Source: Fluviicola sp.
Lineage (GTDB): Bacteria > Bacteroidota > Bacteroidia > Flavobacteriales_D > Crocinitomicaceae
Assembly: GCF_039596395.1 (NCBI RefSeq)
Contig: NZ_JBCNJT010000003.1
Location: 310,001 to 374,000 of the forward strand
Reading direction: 5' to 3'
Length of the DNA: 64,000 nucleotides
The notes beneath the pieces are model-generated. The model was not told where the DNA came from. It was given only the letters and a program-made list of their open reading frames with translations, and made no database searches. Position numbers and translations under genes: made by a program. Below are positions 50,637 to 57,854 of this stretch, in pieces (position 1 is the first letter of the stretch; each line of letters opens with the position of its first letter).

Positions 50637-50675
50637 TAAAAAAATGCCCGGTGATTTTCACCGGGCATTTTTTTA
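50637..50675. terminator. Strong bidirectional terminator overlapping a stop codon
   Basis: An 18-19 bp stem around GCCCGGTGA/TCACCGGGC with a 3 nt loop and A/U tracts on both sides. Its right end runs into the stop codon of the ACT-domain gene (50673-50675). Confidence 0.92.
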
Positions 50676-51335
50676 TTTTCCTCTTTTCAATTGCATCAGC
50701 ACTTTAAAGGCTTTGTCTACATGATCTTGTTTCACAATGATCGTAAACTCATTGGCTGTAGAAACGATCTCAACAATGTTCAGGCCTTCCCATGCCAAAT
50801 GCTTCAGGATGTAATAATAAATTCCATATACCTCGGAGTTCACGGCAGGAAGTTTTACTGTGATCGAAGCCAAATCCCTGGTGTGAGACTTTAAGCGTTC
50901 ATTGATCAATAAGTTCTCAACGCGCGGAGAGATGCTTTGAGAACAAATAACGGTAGTTTCAGTAACTCCTCTGCAGATCGTATAGAAAATATCCGATTCC
51001 GAATTCACGAGTTGAACCAGGTCTGCTTGTTTCAGGCGCAGTGATTCCGTGTTTTCGAATGTAAAGTCTTCTAAGTTCGAGCGAACCAGGAAATCTCCCA
51101 ATTCACCGATGATATTGGTGATTTTGATGTTAAGACGGTGGTAAAGTCCCGGAGACATCCGTTTGATTGCCATCACGATCGCACCTTCTTTGACTTCTTT
51201 ACCTAAAGCTTCTTCAATTTCTGGTTTGATCTTACGCGCAAGTGAAGAAATATTGATCAGATCATCCGTCATAGCTTCACGCAAAAACGGACTTCTTCCG
51301 ATAATTTCTTCTGTTATTTTTCCAATTGATAACAT
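50673..51335 (-). CDS. ACT-domain protein (aspartokinase regulatory-domain-like)
   Basis: A 220 aa cytoplasmic protein. The C-terminal half has two ACT-like beta-alpha-beta units: VNSESDIFYTICRGVTETTVICSQS and DLASITVKLPAVNSEVYGIYYYILKHLAWEGLNIVEIVS with FTIIVKQDHVDKAFKVL, similar to the regulatory tail of aspartate kinases but without a kinase domain. The N-terminal 90 residues are helical (ITEEIIGRSPFLREAMTDD). It may sense an amino acid; the target is unknown. A TAAATTTG box lies 25 nt before the ATG. Confidence 0.65.
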   Translation of the reverse strand: MLSIGKITEEIIGRSPFLREAMTDDLINISSLARKIKPEIEEALGKEVKEGAIVMAIKRMSPGLYHRLNIKITNIIGELGDFLVRSNLEDFTFENTESLRLKQADLVQLVNSESDIFYTICRGVTETTVICSQSISPRVENLLINERLKSHTRDLASITVKLPAVNSEVYGIYYYILKHLAWEGLNIVEIVSTANEFTIIVKQDHVDKAFKVLMQLKRGK

Positions 51336-51355
51336 AATTTGGTTTGAATTAATAG

Positions 51356-51496
51356 GTGTGCAAATTTAAACAAAAGGATACAGAAAAGGCGGTAAAACTG
51401 TTAGATATTATACAAAATGAACAAACTATTGATTTCAACGAAGAAAACTTAATGTTTGATGAATATTCTATTTCTCTAAGATTACGAAGCAGTTAA
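51356..51496 (+). pseudogene. Possible gene remnant or 46-codon small ORF
   Basis: The 188 bp gap before cmk contains a plus-strand open frame from GTG 51356 to TAA 51494-51496 with protein-like composition (KAVKLLDIIQNEQTIDFNEE, then a basic end). It looks like the C-terminal end of a lost gene more than random DNA, but I cannot name a family. It overlaps the minus-strand promoter box at 51361-51368, and there is no ribosome site. Weak call. Confidence 0.2.
51361..51368 (-). promoter_or_regulatory. -7 box TAAATTTG for ACT-domain gene
   Basis: A perfect TAnnTTTG match, 25 nt before the ATG at 51335. Confidence 0.5.
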
Positions 51497-51523
51497 ATCC
51501 CTAAACGTTAGTTATAGTTAGTG

Positions 51524-52225
51524 TTATGCACGCGTATGATTTTTAACGAGATTCAGCACATAATCCAGCTGTTCTGTTTCGCTCATTTCTGAGTTGTCAA
51601 CCACCAATGCATCCTTGGCTTGTGTCAGCGGACTGATTGAGCGGGTGCTGTCAATACGGTCCCGGTGTTTGAGATTTTCCAGGATTTCATCCAGGCTGTT
51701 TGTTTCACCTTTTGCCTGCAATTCCAGGAACCTTCTTTGTGCACGGATTTCCGGTTTGGCAGTGATAAAAAGCTTCAATTCCGCATGCGGGAATACAACC
51801 GTCCCGATGTCTCTTCCGTCCATGACAACACCTCCGTTTTTGCCCAGTTCCTGCTGTTGTTTCACTAAAAATTCGCGTACTTCCTTGATGGCTGCCACTT
51901 CACTGACAATGTTCGCTACTTCCAGCTGCCGAATAGCATCGGAAACATCTTTGCTGTTTAACAAAACGGGCCGGTTTCCGTTTATATCGGGTGTTCCGAA
52001 TTGAATCCGGATGTGGGGAAGGCTGTTGACCACGCAACTCAGGTTGATTTTATGTGCTCCGAGCGCACAGCCGTTTTGAATGGCATAAAGTGCTACACAA
52101 CGGTACATCGCTCCCGAATCGATAAAGGTGTAGTTCATTTTCTTTGCCAGTGCCTTTGCCAGCGTACTTTTCCCGCAGGAAGAAAATCCATCAATTGCGA
52201 TTGTAATGTGTTGCGTCGATTGCAT
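51524..52225 (-). CDS. cmk: (d)CMP kinase
   Basis: A 233 aa P-loop kinase that phosphorylates CMP and dCMP. Walker A is GFSSCGKSTLAKAL near the N-terminus, FIDSGAMYRCVAL is the family NMP-binding signature, VVMDGRDIGTVVFP is the second one, and RAQRRFLELQAKGE with RDRIDSTRSISPL forms the lid and Arg-rich substrate contacts. Full length for the short bacterial type. The start is preceded at 4 nt by TAAATTCG, so a leaderless mRNA is likely. Close to porQ, as often in Bacteroidota, but with its own promoter. Confidence 0.97.
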   Translation of the reverse strand: MQSTQHITIAIDGFSSCGKSTLAKALAKKMNYTFIDSGAMYRCVALYAIQNGCALGAHKINLSCVVNSLPHIRIQFGTPDINGNRPVLLNSKDVSDAIRQLEVANIVSEVAAIKEVREFLVKQQQELGKNGGVVMDGRDIGTVVFPHAELKLFITAKPEIRAQRRFLELQAKGETNSLDEILENLKHRDRIDSTRSISPLTQAKDALVVDNSEMSETEQLDYVLNLVKNHTRA

Positions 52226-52229
52226 GCTG

Positions 52230-52237
52230 CGAATTTA
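52230..52237 (-). promoter_or_regulatory. Variant -7 box TAAATTCG, leaderless arrangement for cmk
   Basis: It ends 4 nt before the cmk ATG (52223-52225), the same spacing as at priA and mazG, but with C in the TTCG end. Confidence 0.45.
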
Positions 52238-52271
52238 ATTTAAAATCGAGGAAACGGCAATTGATTTCAAT

Positions 52272-52303
52272 AAAAAAGGGCTTTCGCCTTAGCGAAAACC
52301 CTT
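52272..52303 (-). terminator. Terminator of the beta-barrel gene
   Basis: AAGGG-C-TTTCGC (52276-52287) pairs with GCGAAA-A-CCCTT (52292-52303), with one internal mismatch and a U-run on the minus strand, 25 nt after the stop at 52328. Confidence 0.82.
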
Positions 52304-52327
52304 CATATTTTTAGATGAGTTCTGGTA

Positions 52328-53065
52328 TTAGAATCTCCATCCTAAACGGAACATACCCATAACGTTGTTAGAGAATCCGCTTTGTTTCATTTCATTTCCT
52401 GTAGTTTCAGTAGTTACACCAGCAACTGTAGTTGAGAAAGAACCTTCTTTCATAGTGTAAGAATTAAATCCTAATCCTAATTCAACTCCTAAGTAGAAGT
52501 TCTCTACGAAGTAGTAATCAGTACCAGCGATCAATCCAACTCCGAAACCTGCAGTTTTTTGCTCTCCTTTTTCAGAGTAATCAGCAGCAACCCAAGTAAC
52601 ACCGTCAGTTTGCTCACCTTCTACAGACATTTTACCCATACCGAAGTTGATATCCAAACCAGCGTAAGGAGACAATTTCTCAGTTCCTTTGAAGTGGTAT
52701 TCTCCACCGATTCCGATAGTTGTTGTTCCCATACGAGATACGTAAGTACCAGCACCTCCTGAGTTATCAACTTCATTTTCGTAGAAATTGTTAGTAGTCT
52801 TGCTGCTGCTGAATCCTAAAGACAAACGAATTGCGATGTTGTCAGTAGCAAAGTAACGGAAACGTAATCCTGGAGCAACGATAGATGGAGTAGTACCCCC
52901 GTTAGTTGTAGGATTCAAGTTTGTAGCAGAAGAGTTCATAAACCCGAATGCAGCTAAACCAGCAACGTTTCCTTCCAATGTCATTGGAGCTCCTTCAGTT
53001 GGTTTTTGTGCCATTACAGCAGTTGTTAAAATCATTCCACCTAAAAGTAAACTTAACTTTTTCAT
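52328..53065 (-). CDS. Outer-membrane beta-barrel protein
   Basis: A 245 aa exported protein with signal peptide MKKLSLLLGGMILTTAVMAQ. The mature part alternates short strands and glycine turns (LRFRYFATDNIAIRLSLGFS, GGEYHFKGTEKLSPYAGLDINFG, FYLGVELGLGFNSYTM) and ends NVMGMFRLGWRF with a terminal Phe, the mark of BAM-inserted barrels. It is probably abundant (AT-rich wobble choices and a strong terminator), which is inference. The function is unknown, OmpA-barrel or OmpW-like. ATG 53065 is chosen at the signal peptide; a TAGATTTG box is 24 nt upstream. Confidence 0.85.
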   Translation of the reverse strand: MKKLSLLLGGMILTTAVMAQKPTEGAPMTLEGNVAGLAAFGFMNSSATNLNPTTNGGTTPSIVAPGLRFRYFATDNIAIRLSLGFSSSKTTNNFYENEVDNSGGAGTYVSRMGTTTIGIGGEYHFKGTEKLSPYAGLDINFGMGKMSVEGEQTDGVTWVAADYSEKGEQKTAGFGVGLIAGTDYYFVENFYLGVELGLGFNSYTMKEGSFSTTVAGVTTETTGNEMKQSGFSNNVMGMFRLGWRF

Positions 53066-53089
53066 GTTATAAATTATTATTGGTTTGGG

Positions 53090-53097
53090 CAAATCTA
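53090..53097 (-). promoter_or_regulatory. -7 box TAGATTTG for beta-barrel gene
   Basis: A TAnnTTTG match, 24 nt before the ATG at 53065, with TTTG (53120-53123 on the minus strand) 22 nt further upstream as a possible -33. Confidence 0.5.
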
Positions 53098-53205
53098 CGT
53101 ATTAAAAAGATTCAGGTTACAAAAACATGTTAACAAATTTCGGTGAATAACTTAAAAATAAGTTGCTCGAAAACTTGTAAATCCTTGATTTAAAAAGAGG
53201 TAAGT

Positions 53206-54231
53206 TTATTTTTTGGAGAGCAGAAAATTTAATGTCAGGCCGTGCTGGCCACCTGCTACCGAGTACACATACCAGCCATAATCGATGCTGAAACGCTTGA
53301 AAGCCATTCCTGCTCCGAAACTGAATCCGGCCAGTCCGCCACGGCCCACAATGGCCAGTTCTTTCCTGCGCTGGTAGTCGAAAGCTGTTCTTATTTGTAG
53401 TTTCTTACCGATCAGGATCTCCAGTTGCACTTTGGCGTGGCGCGCAAGGTTGTCGAAGAAACCGGATTGTTTTACCTGGATGGTATCACCGGTCAATGGA
53501 TCTACACGCGGTTTTGCGTTCGGGTCGACATATGAAAGGTTCCATTTCTGCAAATGCTGGGCAACCAAACTGATGCGGAAAGGTGCGTGTCTTAATTTGT
53601 GGGAAATTCCCAATTGAACTTCCAGTGGCAATGGGTTTTTCTCTGTGGTAAATCCTTTCCACTGAACTCCCAGGTTTTTGATCACACCGACTACATTCAG
53701 GTTTCTGGCGGAATCCCTGTAAAGTCCTGCAATGTCCAAACTGGTCCCGAAAGCGGTATAGGTATCCAATTGAGAATATAAAATGTTCAGTGTTGCACCC
53801 ACAGACATCCGTTCGTTGAAAGCGTGTTGTGCACTTGCGCCCAATATAAAGTCACCTGGTGTGAAGGTTCCCAAATCAGTTCCGTCGATATCTGTGCGCT
53901 TCATTTTTCCGTAGGAAGAATAGCGGAAATGAACCATTCCCATAGTGCGTCTGATCCTGCGAGCATAAGTCAGTGCTCCTGTATTGACACCGCTTGCCAT
54001 GATCGACTGGTTGAATCCGAAGCGTCCGTGCATGCCGTAATTCATAATCGCCGGATTGTTCAGTCCCAGGTTCAGGTCGTTGTCGTAAATCGTGATCGCA
54101 TCACCGCCAAGTCCCATTGTTCGTGCATTGTACTGGGAGTTCAGGTTCTGGAACGAATGAATTCCTCCTGTTTGTGCAGTAGTAACAACAGGAAGTGTAA
54201 TAAGTAATATGAGCGCCAGTTTATATTTCAT
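53206..54231 (-). CDS. porQ: Type IX secretion system protein PorQ
   Basis: A 341 aa outer-membrane protein with signal peptide MKYKLALILLITLPVVTTAQ. It has the PorQ landmarks: GGIHSFQNLNSQYNARTMGLGGDAI at the start, NNPAIMN, barrel strands such as MGMVHFRYSSYG, GVQWKGFT, and the C-terminal SIDYGWYVYSVAGGQHGLTLNF. PorQ belongs to the FadL-like barrels linked to T9SS attachment-complex function (with PorU, PorV and PorZ) and would serve the many T9SS substrates in this window. The gene starts 15 nt after the upstream phosphodiesterase stop, so they form an operon. A TTG at 54240 is an unlikely start. Confidence 0.88.
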   Translation of the reverse strand: MKYKLALILLITLPVVTTAQTGGIHSFQNLNSQYNARTMGLGGDAITIYDNDLNLGLNNPAIMNYGMHGRFGFNQSIMASGVNTGALTYARRIRRTMGMVHFRYSSYGKMKRTDIDGTDLGTFTPGDFILGASAQHAFNERMSVGATLNILYSQLDTYTAFGTSLDIAGLYRDSARNLNVVGVIKNLGVQWKGFTTEKNPLPLEVQLGISHKLRHAPFRISLVAQHLQKWNLSYVDPNAKPRVDPLTGDTIQVKQSGFFDNLARHAKVQLEILIGKKLQIRTAFDYQRRKELAIVGRGGLAGFSFGAGMAFKRFSIDYGWYVYSVAGGQHGLTLNFLLSKK

Positions 54232-54246
54232 ATGTGGCAATAACGT

Positions 54247-54768
54247 TTAAATGTTGTCTTCATTGTTCAGGCTCGATCTTTTTCCGAATTCAATCACTTC
54301 CATCTGTTCAATTTTGGTCCCGTTAATCTGAAACCGCAAAGCCGTTTGGATGGAATGGAATCCTTTGTTTCCGCATGCGCCGGGATTCAGCCAAAGGGTG
54401 TTTTTGCTTTTGTCGTGCTGTACGAGTAAAACGTGCGAATGCCCGCAAACAAAGATATTCGGTTTCGTTTCACGGATAAAGTCGACGGCGTTCTTGCTGT
54501 ATCTTCCCGGCTTTCCTGCAATATGCGTCATCGAAACGGAAAGCCCTTCCACCCGGAAAGTCAGGTATTCCGGGAATTCGGAACGGATCGTCTGGTCATC
54601 GATATTCCCGAAAACGGCTCTCAGCGGTTTAAATGCTTTTAAACGGTCGGTCACGTCCAGGCTTCCGATATCTCCGGCATGCCAGATTTCGTCCACATCT
54701 TTGAATAACTCAAAAACGCGTTCGGGAAGAAATCCGTGTGTATCTGAAAGTAAGCCGATTTTTACCAT
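54247..54768 (-). CDS. Metallophosphoesterase, YfcE/MJ0936 phosphodiesterase family
   Basis: A 173 aa cytoplasmic phosphodiesterase with every family motif: LLSDTHG, HAGDIGS, VFGNIDD, MTHIAGKPG, VCGHSH, and NPGACGNKG near the C-terminus. The length is usual. Members hydrolyse small phosphodiesters; the natural substrate is not known. It is the first gene of a unit with porQ. A TAGTTTTG box lies 16 nt before the ATG and the gene diverges from pdhA. Confidence 0.93.
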   Translation of the reverse strand: MVKIGLLSDTHGFLPERVFELFKDVDEIWHAGDIGSLDVTDRLKAFKPLRAVFGNIDDQTIRSEFPEYLTFRVEGLSVSMTHIAGKPGRYSKNAVDFIRETKPNIFVCGHSHVLLVQHDKSKNTLWLNPGACGNKGFHSIQTALRFQINGTKIEQMEVIEFGKRSSLNNEDNI

Positions 54769-54784
54769 GATGATCGAATGCCTG

Positions 54785-54792
54785 CAAAACTA
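54785..54792 (-). promoter_or_regulatory. -7 box TAGTTTTG for phosphodiesterase-porQ operon
   Basis: A TAnnTTTG match, 16 nt upstream of the ATG at 54768. Confidence 0.5.
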
Positions 54793-54814
54793 ATGATTCA
54801 ACCTGCAAAATGCG

Positions 54815-54847
54815 AAAGTAGGGGCGTAAATTTTTACGCCCTACTTT
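54815..54847. repeat. GC-rich interspersed palindrome (copy 6, diverged) in a divergent promoter region
   Basis: Arms AAAGTAGGGGCGTAAA and TTTTACGCCCTACTTT with one bulged G. It keeps the GTAGGG/CCCTAC outer arms of the family but has GCGTAAA inside. Unlike the other copies it lies between two gene starts, so it cannot be a gene-end terminator. Confidence 0.75.
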
Positions 54848-54998
54848 GATACATGAAAGGTTTTAAATTATCTTATTGTAGTTTGTACTATAATTTATTT
54901 CCTGCTCATTCAAAGAACCTGCAAGACTTTCTGTTGGTTTGTGTTTTGAATTTTACATTTTGAATTGAATCCGTGATGCCTATCTAAGGAGTTCTTTT

Positions 54999-55006
54999 TA
55001 TATTTG
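54999..55006 (+). promoter_or_regulatory. -7 box TATATTTG for pdhA operon
   Basis: A TAnnTTTG match, 28 nt before the ATG at 55035. Confidence 0.5.
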
Positions 55007-55034
55007 TCCGTTAAACAAACAAAAACGGGTAAGC

Positions 55035-56087
55035 ATGGCTACGAAAACAGCTTCAAAACCATCAAAAACAACAAATAAGAGTGCCTTGAAAAGCACATCT
55101 AAATTTTCGAAAGAGACTTACATTAAATGGTATAAGGACATGCTTTTAATGCGTCGCTTTGAAGAGAAAGCAGGACAATTGTACATTCAGCAAAAATTTG
55201 GTGGATTTTGCCACTTATATATTGGTCAGGAAGCAATCGTTGCCGGAACTGTCAGTGCGTCAAAACCAACTGACTCACACATGACGGCTTACCGCGATCA
55301 CGCTCATCCGATCGGGTTGGGAACGGACGTTCGCGTATTGATGGCGGAATTGTACGGTCGTTCTACCGGATGTTCCAAAGGAAAAGGTGGATCGATGCAC
55401 TTCTTCGATAAAGAGAAAAATTTCATGGGTGGACACGGAATCGTTGGAGCGCAAATTCCAATGGGAACAGGTGTTGCCTTTGCAGAGAAATACAACGGTA
55501 CCGATAACGTAGTATTCGTTTCCATGGGAGACGGAGCGGTTCGCCAGGGAGCTTTGCACGAAACATTCAACATGGCGATGAACTGGAAATTACCGGTAAT
55601 CTACATCATTGAAAATAACAATTACGCCATGGGGACTTCCGTTGAGCGTACAACCAACGTAACAGACTTGTCTAAAATCGGTGATTCTTACGAAATGCCT
55701 TCCAAATCAGTAAACGGAATGTCTCCGGAAGCTGTTCACGAAGCAGTGGAAGAAGCAGTTGCAAGAGCAAGAAGAGGTGACGGGCCAACTTTATTGGATA
55801 TTCGCACTTACCGCTATAAAGGTCACTCCATGTCCGATCCGCAAAAATACCGTACGAAAGAAGAGGTAGCGGAGTGGATGGAGCAGGATCCGATCGAGCA
55901 CTGTTTGAATGTGATCAAAGAAAACAAGTGGTTGACGGCAAAAGAAATCGAAGAAATCGATGCCTGGGTGAAAAACGAAGTGGAAGACTCCGTGAAATTC
56001 GCAGAAGAATCTCCGTACCCGGATGCAGATGATCTGTACGAGGACATCTACCAGGAACCGAACTACCCTTACATTATTGAATATTAA
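55035..56087 (+). CDS. pdhA: Pyruvate dehydrogenase E1 component, alpha subunit
   Basis: A 350 aa subunit of the thiamine diphosphate-dependent E1 that decarboxylates pyruvate. After a Lys/Ser/Thr-rich N-terminal tail (residues 1-25), the domain starts at YKDMLLMRRFEEKAGQLY. The ThDP motif runs from GDGAVRQGALHE to ENNNYAMGT, and RTYRYKGHSMSDPQKYRTKEE carries the phosphorylation-loop region with the conserved His. The length is usual. E1beta is not beside it; E2 follows after 21 nt in the same operon. Confidence 0.96.
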   Translation: MATKTASKPSKTTNKSALKSTSKFSKETYIKWYKDMLLMRRFEEKAGQLYIQQKFGGFCHLYIGQEAIVAGTVSASKPTDSHMTAYRDHAHPIGLGTDVRVLMAELYGRSTGCSKGKGGSMHFFDKEKNFMGGHGIVGAQIPMGTGVAFAEKYNGTDNVVFVSMGDGAVRQGALHETFNMAMNWKLPVIYIIENNNYAMGTSVERTTNVTDLSKIGDSYEMPSKSVNGMSPEAVHEAVEEAVARARRGDGPTLLDIRTYRYKGHSMSDPQKYRTKEEVAEWMEQDPIEHCLNVIKENKWLTAKEIEEIDAWVKNEVEDSVKFAEESPYPDADDLYEDIYQEPNYPYIIEY

Positions 56088-56108
56088 TTAGACTATAATA
56101 AATCGCAG

Positions 56109-57401
56109 ATGGCTGAGGTTATATACATGCCCAAATTGAGCGACACCATGACAGAAGGTGTTGTTGCTGAATGGCACAAAAAAGTTGGTGACGCTGTTAA
56201 ATCAGGTGAATTGTTGGCTGAAATTGAAACAGATAAAGCAACCATGGAGTTCGAATCTTTTTACGACGGTGTGTTGTTGCACATTGGTGTGGAAAAAGGA
56301 AAAACAGCTCCCGTAAACGCATTATTGGCAATCATTGGCGAAAAAGGAGAAGATATCAAGTCTTTGATCGGTTCTTCTGCAGGTAAAGCAGAGGCTCCGG
56401 CAGAGGAAAAGACCGAAGAGAAAAAAGCGGAAGAGCCGAAAAAAGAGGAGGCAAAAGAAGTAAAAGCAGAGGAAAAAGCTCCTGCAGCGGTTGCTTCAGC
56501 TCCGAAAACAACAGCTCCGGCAGTTTCAAATACATCCGCAAACGGACGTATTTTGGCTTCACCGCTTGCTAAGAAATTAGCAGAAGAGAAAGGGGTAGAC
56601 CTTAGCTTTGTCACCGGAACGGGAGAGGGCGGAAGAATCACCAAAAGAGACGTAGACCATTACGTTCCTTACGATGCGCCGGCAAGACCTGCTGCTGCTT
56701 CAGGAGGAGGCGCAATGAGCGAATCGTATACAGATGAACCGGTGTCTCAAATGCGTAAAACCATTGCACGCCGTTTGGGTGAGTCCAAATTTACGGCTCC
56801 GCATTTCTACCTGACGATCTCATTGGATATGGATAATGCAATTGCTGCACGTAAATCCATGAACAGCAACGAAGGAGTGAAGGTTTCATTCAACGATATG
56901 GTGATCAAAGCGGCTTCCATGGCACTTCGCAAGCATCCTGCAATCAATTCATCCTGGTTGGGTGATGTGATCCGCAGAAACAATCACGTACACATCGGGG
57001 TGGCAGTTGCAGTTGAAGAAGGGTTGTTGGTTCCGGTTATCCGTTTTGCAGACAGCAAAGGATTGACCCAGATCGGTGAAGAAGTGAAAGTATTGGCTCA
57101 AAAAGCAAAAGATAAGAAATTACAGCCTGCTGAATGGGAAGGAAATACATTTACGATTTCGAACCTGGGAATGTTCGGTATCGAGCAGTTTACGGCGATC
57201 ATTAATTCACCTGACAGCTGTATTTTGGCTGTAGGAGGAATTTCCCAGGAGCCTGTAGTGAAAAACGGACAAGTTGTTCCCGGAAATATTATGAAAGTGA
57301 CACTTTCCTGTGATCACCGGGTAGTAGACGGAGCTACAGGAGCCGCATTCTTACAGACATTTAAACAGTATATGGAAAACCCGGTTATGATGCTGGTTTA
57401 G
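56109..57401 (+). CDS. pdhC: Pyruvate dehydrogenase E2, dihydrolipoyl acetyltransferase
   Basis: A 430 aa core subunit. A single lipoyl domain (1-76) has the lipoylated Lys43 in ETDKATMEF, a Lys/Glu/Ala-Pro-rich linker (about 95-145) follows, then the E3/E1-binding domain (about 148-188; ILASPLAKKLAEEKGV, GRITKRDVD), and the catalytic domain (about 205-430) with the active-site DHRVVDG near the C-terminus. It moves the acetyl group from E1 to CoA. It sits 21 nt after pdhA; a hairpin terminator follows. Confidence 0.96.
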   Translation: MAEVIYMPKLSDTMTEGVVAEWHKKVGDAVKSGELLAEIETDKATMEFESFYDGVLLHIGVEKGKTAPVNALLAIIGEKGEDIKSLIGSSAGKAEAPAEEKTEEKKAEEPKKEEAKEVKAEEKAPAAVASAPKTTAPAVSNTSANGRILASPLAKKLAEEKGVDLSFVTGTGEGGRITKRDVDHYVPYDAPARPAAASGGGAMSESYTDEPVSQMRKTIARRLGESKFTAPHFYLTISLDMDNAIAARKSMNSNEGVKVSFNDMVIKAASMALRKHPAINSSWLGDVIRRNNHVHIGVAVAVEEGLLVPVIRFADSKGLTQIGEEVKVLAQKAKDKKLQPAEWEGNTFTISNLGMFGIEQFTAIINSPDSCILAVGGISQEPVVKNGQVVPGNIMKVTLSCDHRVVDGATGAAFLQTFKQYMENPVMMLV

Positions 57402-57418
57402 AAATTGATAGTTCCAGG

Positions 57419-57447
57419 AAATGGTCGCTCAAACGAGCGGCCATTTT
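57419..57447 (+). terminator. Terminator of the pdhA-pdhC operon
   Basis: AAATGGTCGCTC (57419-57430) pairs with GAGCGGCCATTT (57435-57446), including one T-G pair, with a 4 nt loop, then TTAATTTT. It lies 18 nt after the stop. Confidence 0.82.
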
Positions 57448-57526
57448 AATTTTACGTCTTTTTTTTTAAATAAATAACTCGTATTCAATTTATTATTACA
57501 TCTTTGTTTATCAAATAAACGAGAAT

Positions 57527-57718
57527 ATGAATAAAGGAACTATTAAGTTCTTTAATGAAACGAAAGGTTTTGGTTTTGTTAAAGAAGAGGAAACTAACAA
57601 AGAGTACTTTGTACACGTTTCAGGATTGGTGGACAAAGTGAATGAAAACGACGCCGTTACATTTGACTTGGAAGAAGGAAGAAAAGGATTGATGGCGGTT
57701 AACGTGAAGCACGCATAA
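57527..57718 (+). CDS. Cold-shock domain protein (CspA family)
   Basis: A 63 aa RNA/DNA-binding OB-fold protein. RNP1 is GFGFV (15-19, in KGFGFVKEE) and RNP2 is YFVHVSGL, where the usual FVHxS is kept. Acts as an RNA chaperone; it may be constitutive or stress-induced. Its upstream region has TTACATCTTTG (a near match to the -7 box, CATCTTTG at 57499-57506), and a clear terminator follows, so it is monocistronic. Confidence 0.95.
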   Translation: MNKGTIKFFNETKGFGFVKEEETNKEYFVHVSGLVDKVNENDAVTFDLEEGRKGLMAVNVKHA

Positions 57719-57740
57719 ACGATATATATTTTTCTTTTAG

Positions 57741-57773
57741 CCCCGACATTCACCATGAATCGTCGGGGTTTTT
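57741..57773 (+). terminator. Terminator of the cold-shock gene
   Basis: CCCCGAC (57741-57747) pairs with GTCGGGG (57762-57768); ATTCA/TGAAT pairs inside, with one bulge. A U-run follows. Confidence 0.88.
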
Positions 57774-57854
57774 AGTTTGTACGGATGTTCAAATTCCGTT
57801 TTTGAATCATTTCTGCTTGCTGCCTTTTCGAAAAGTCCTGGAGCGTATTTCCGA

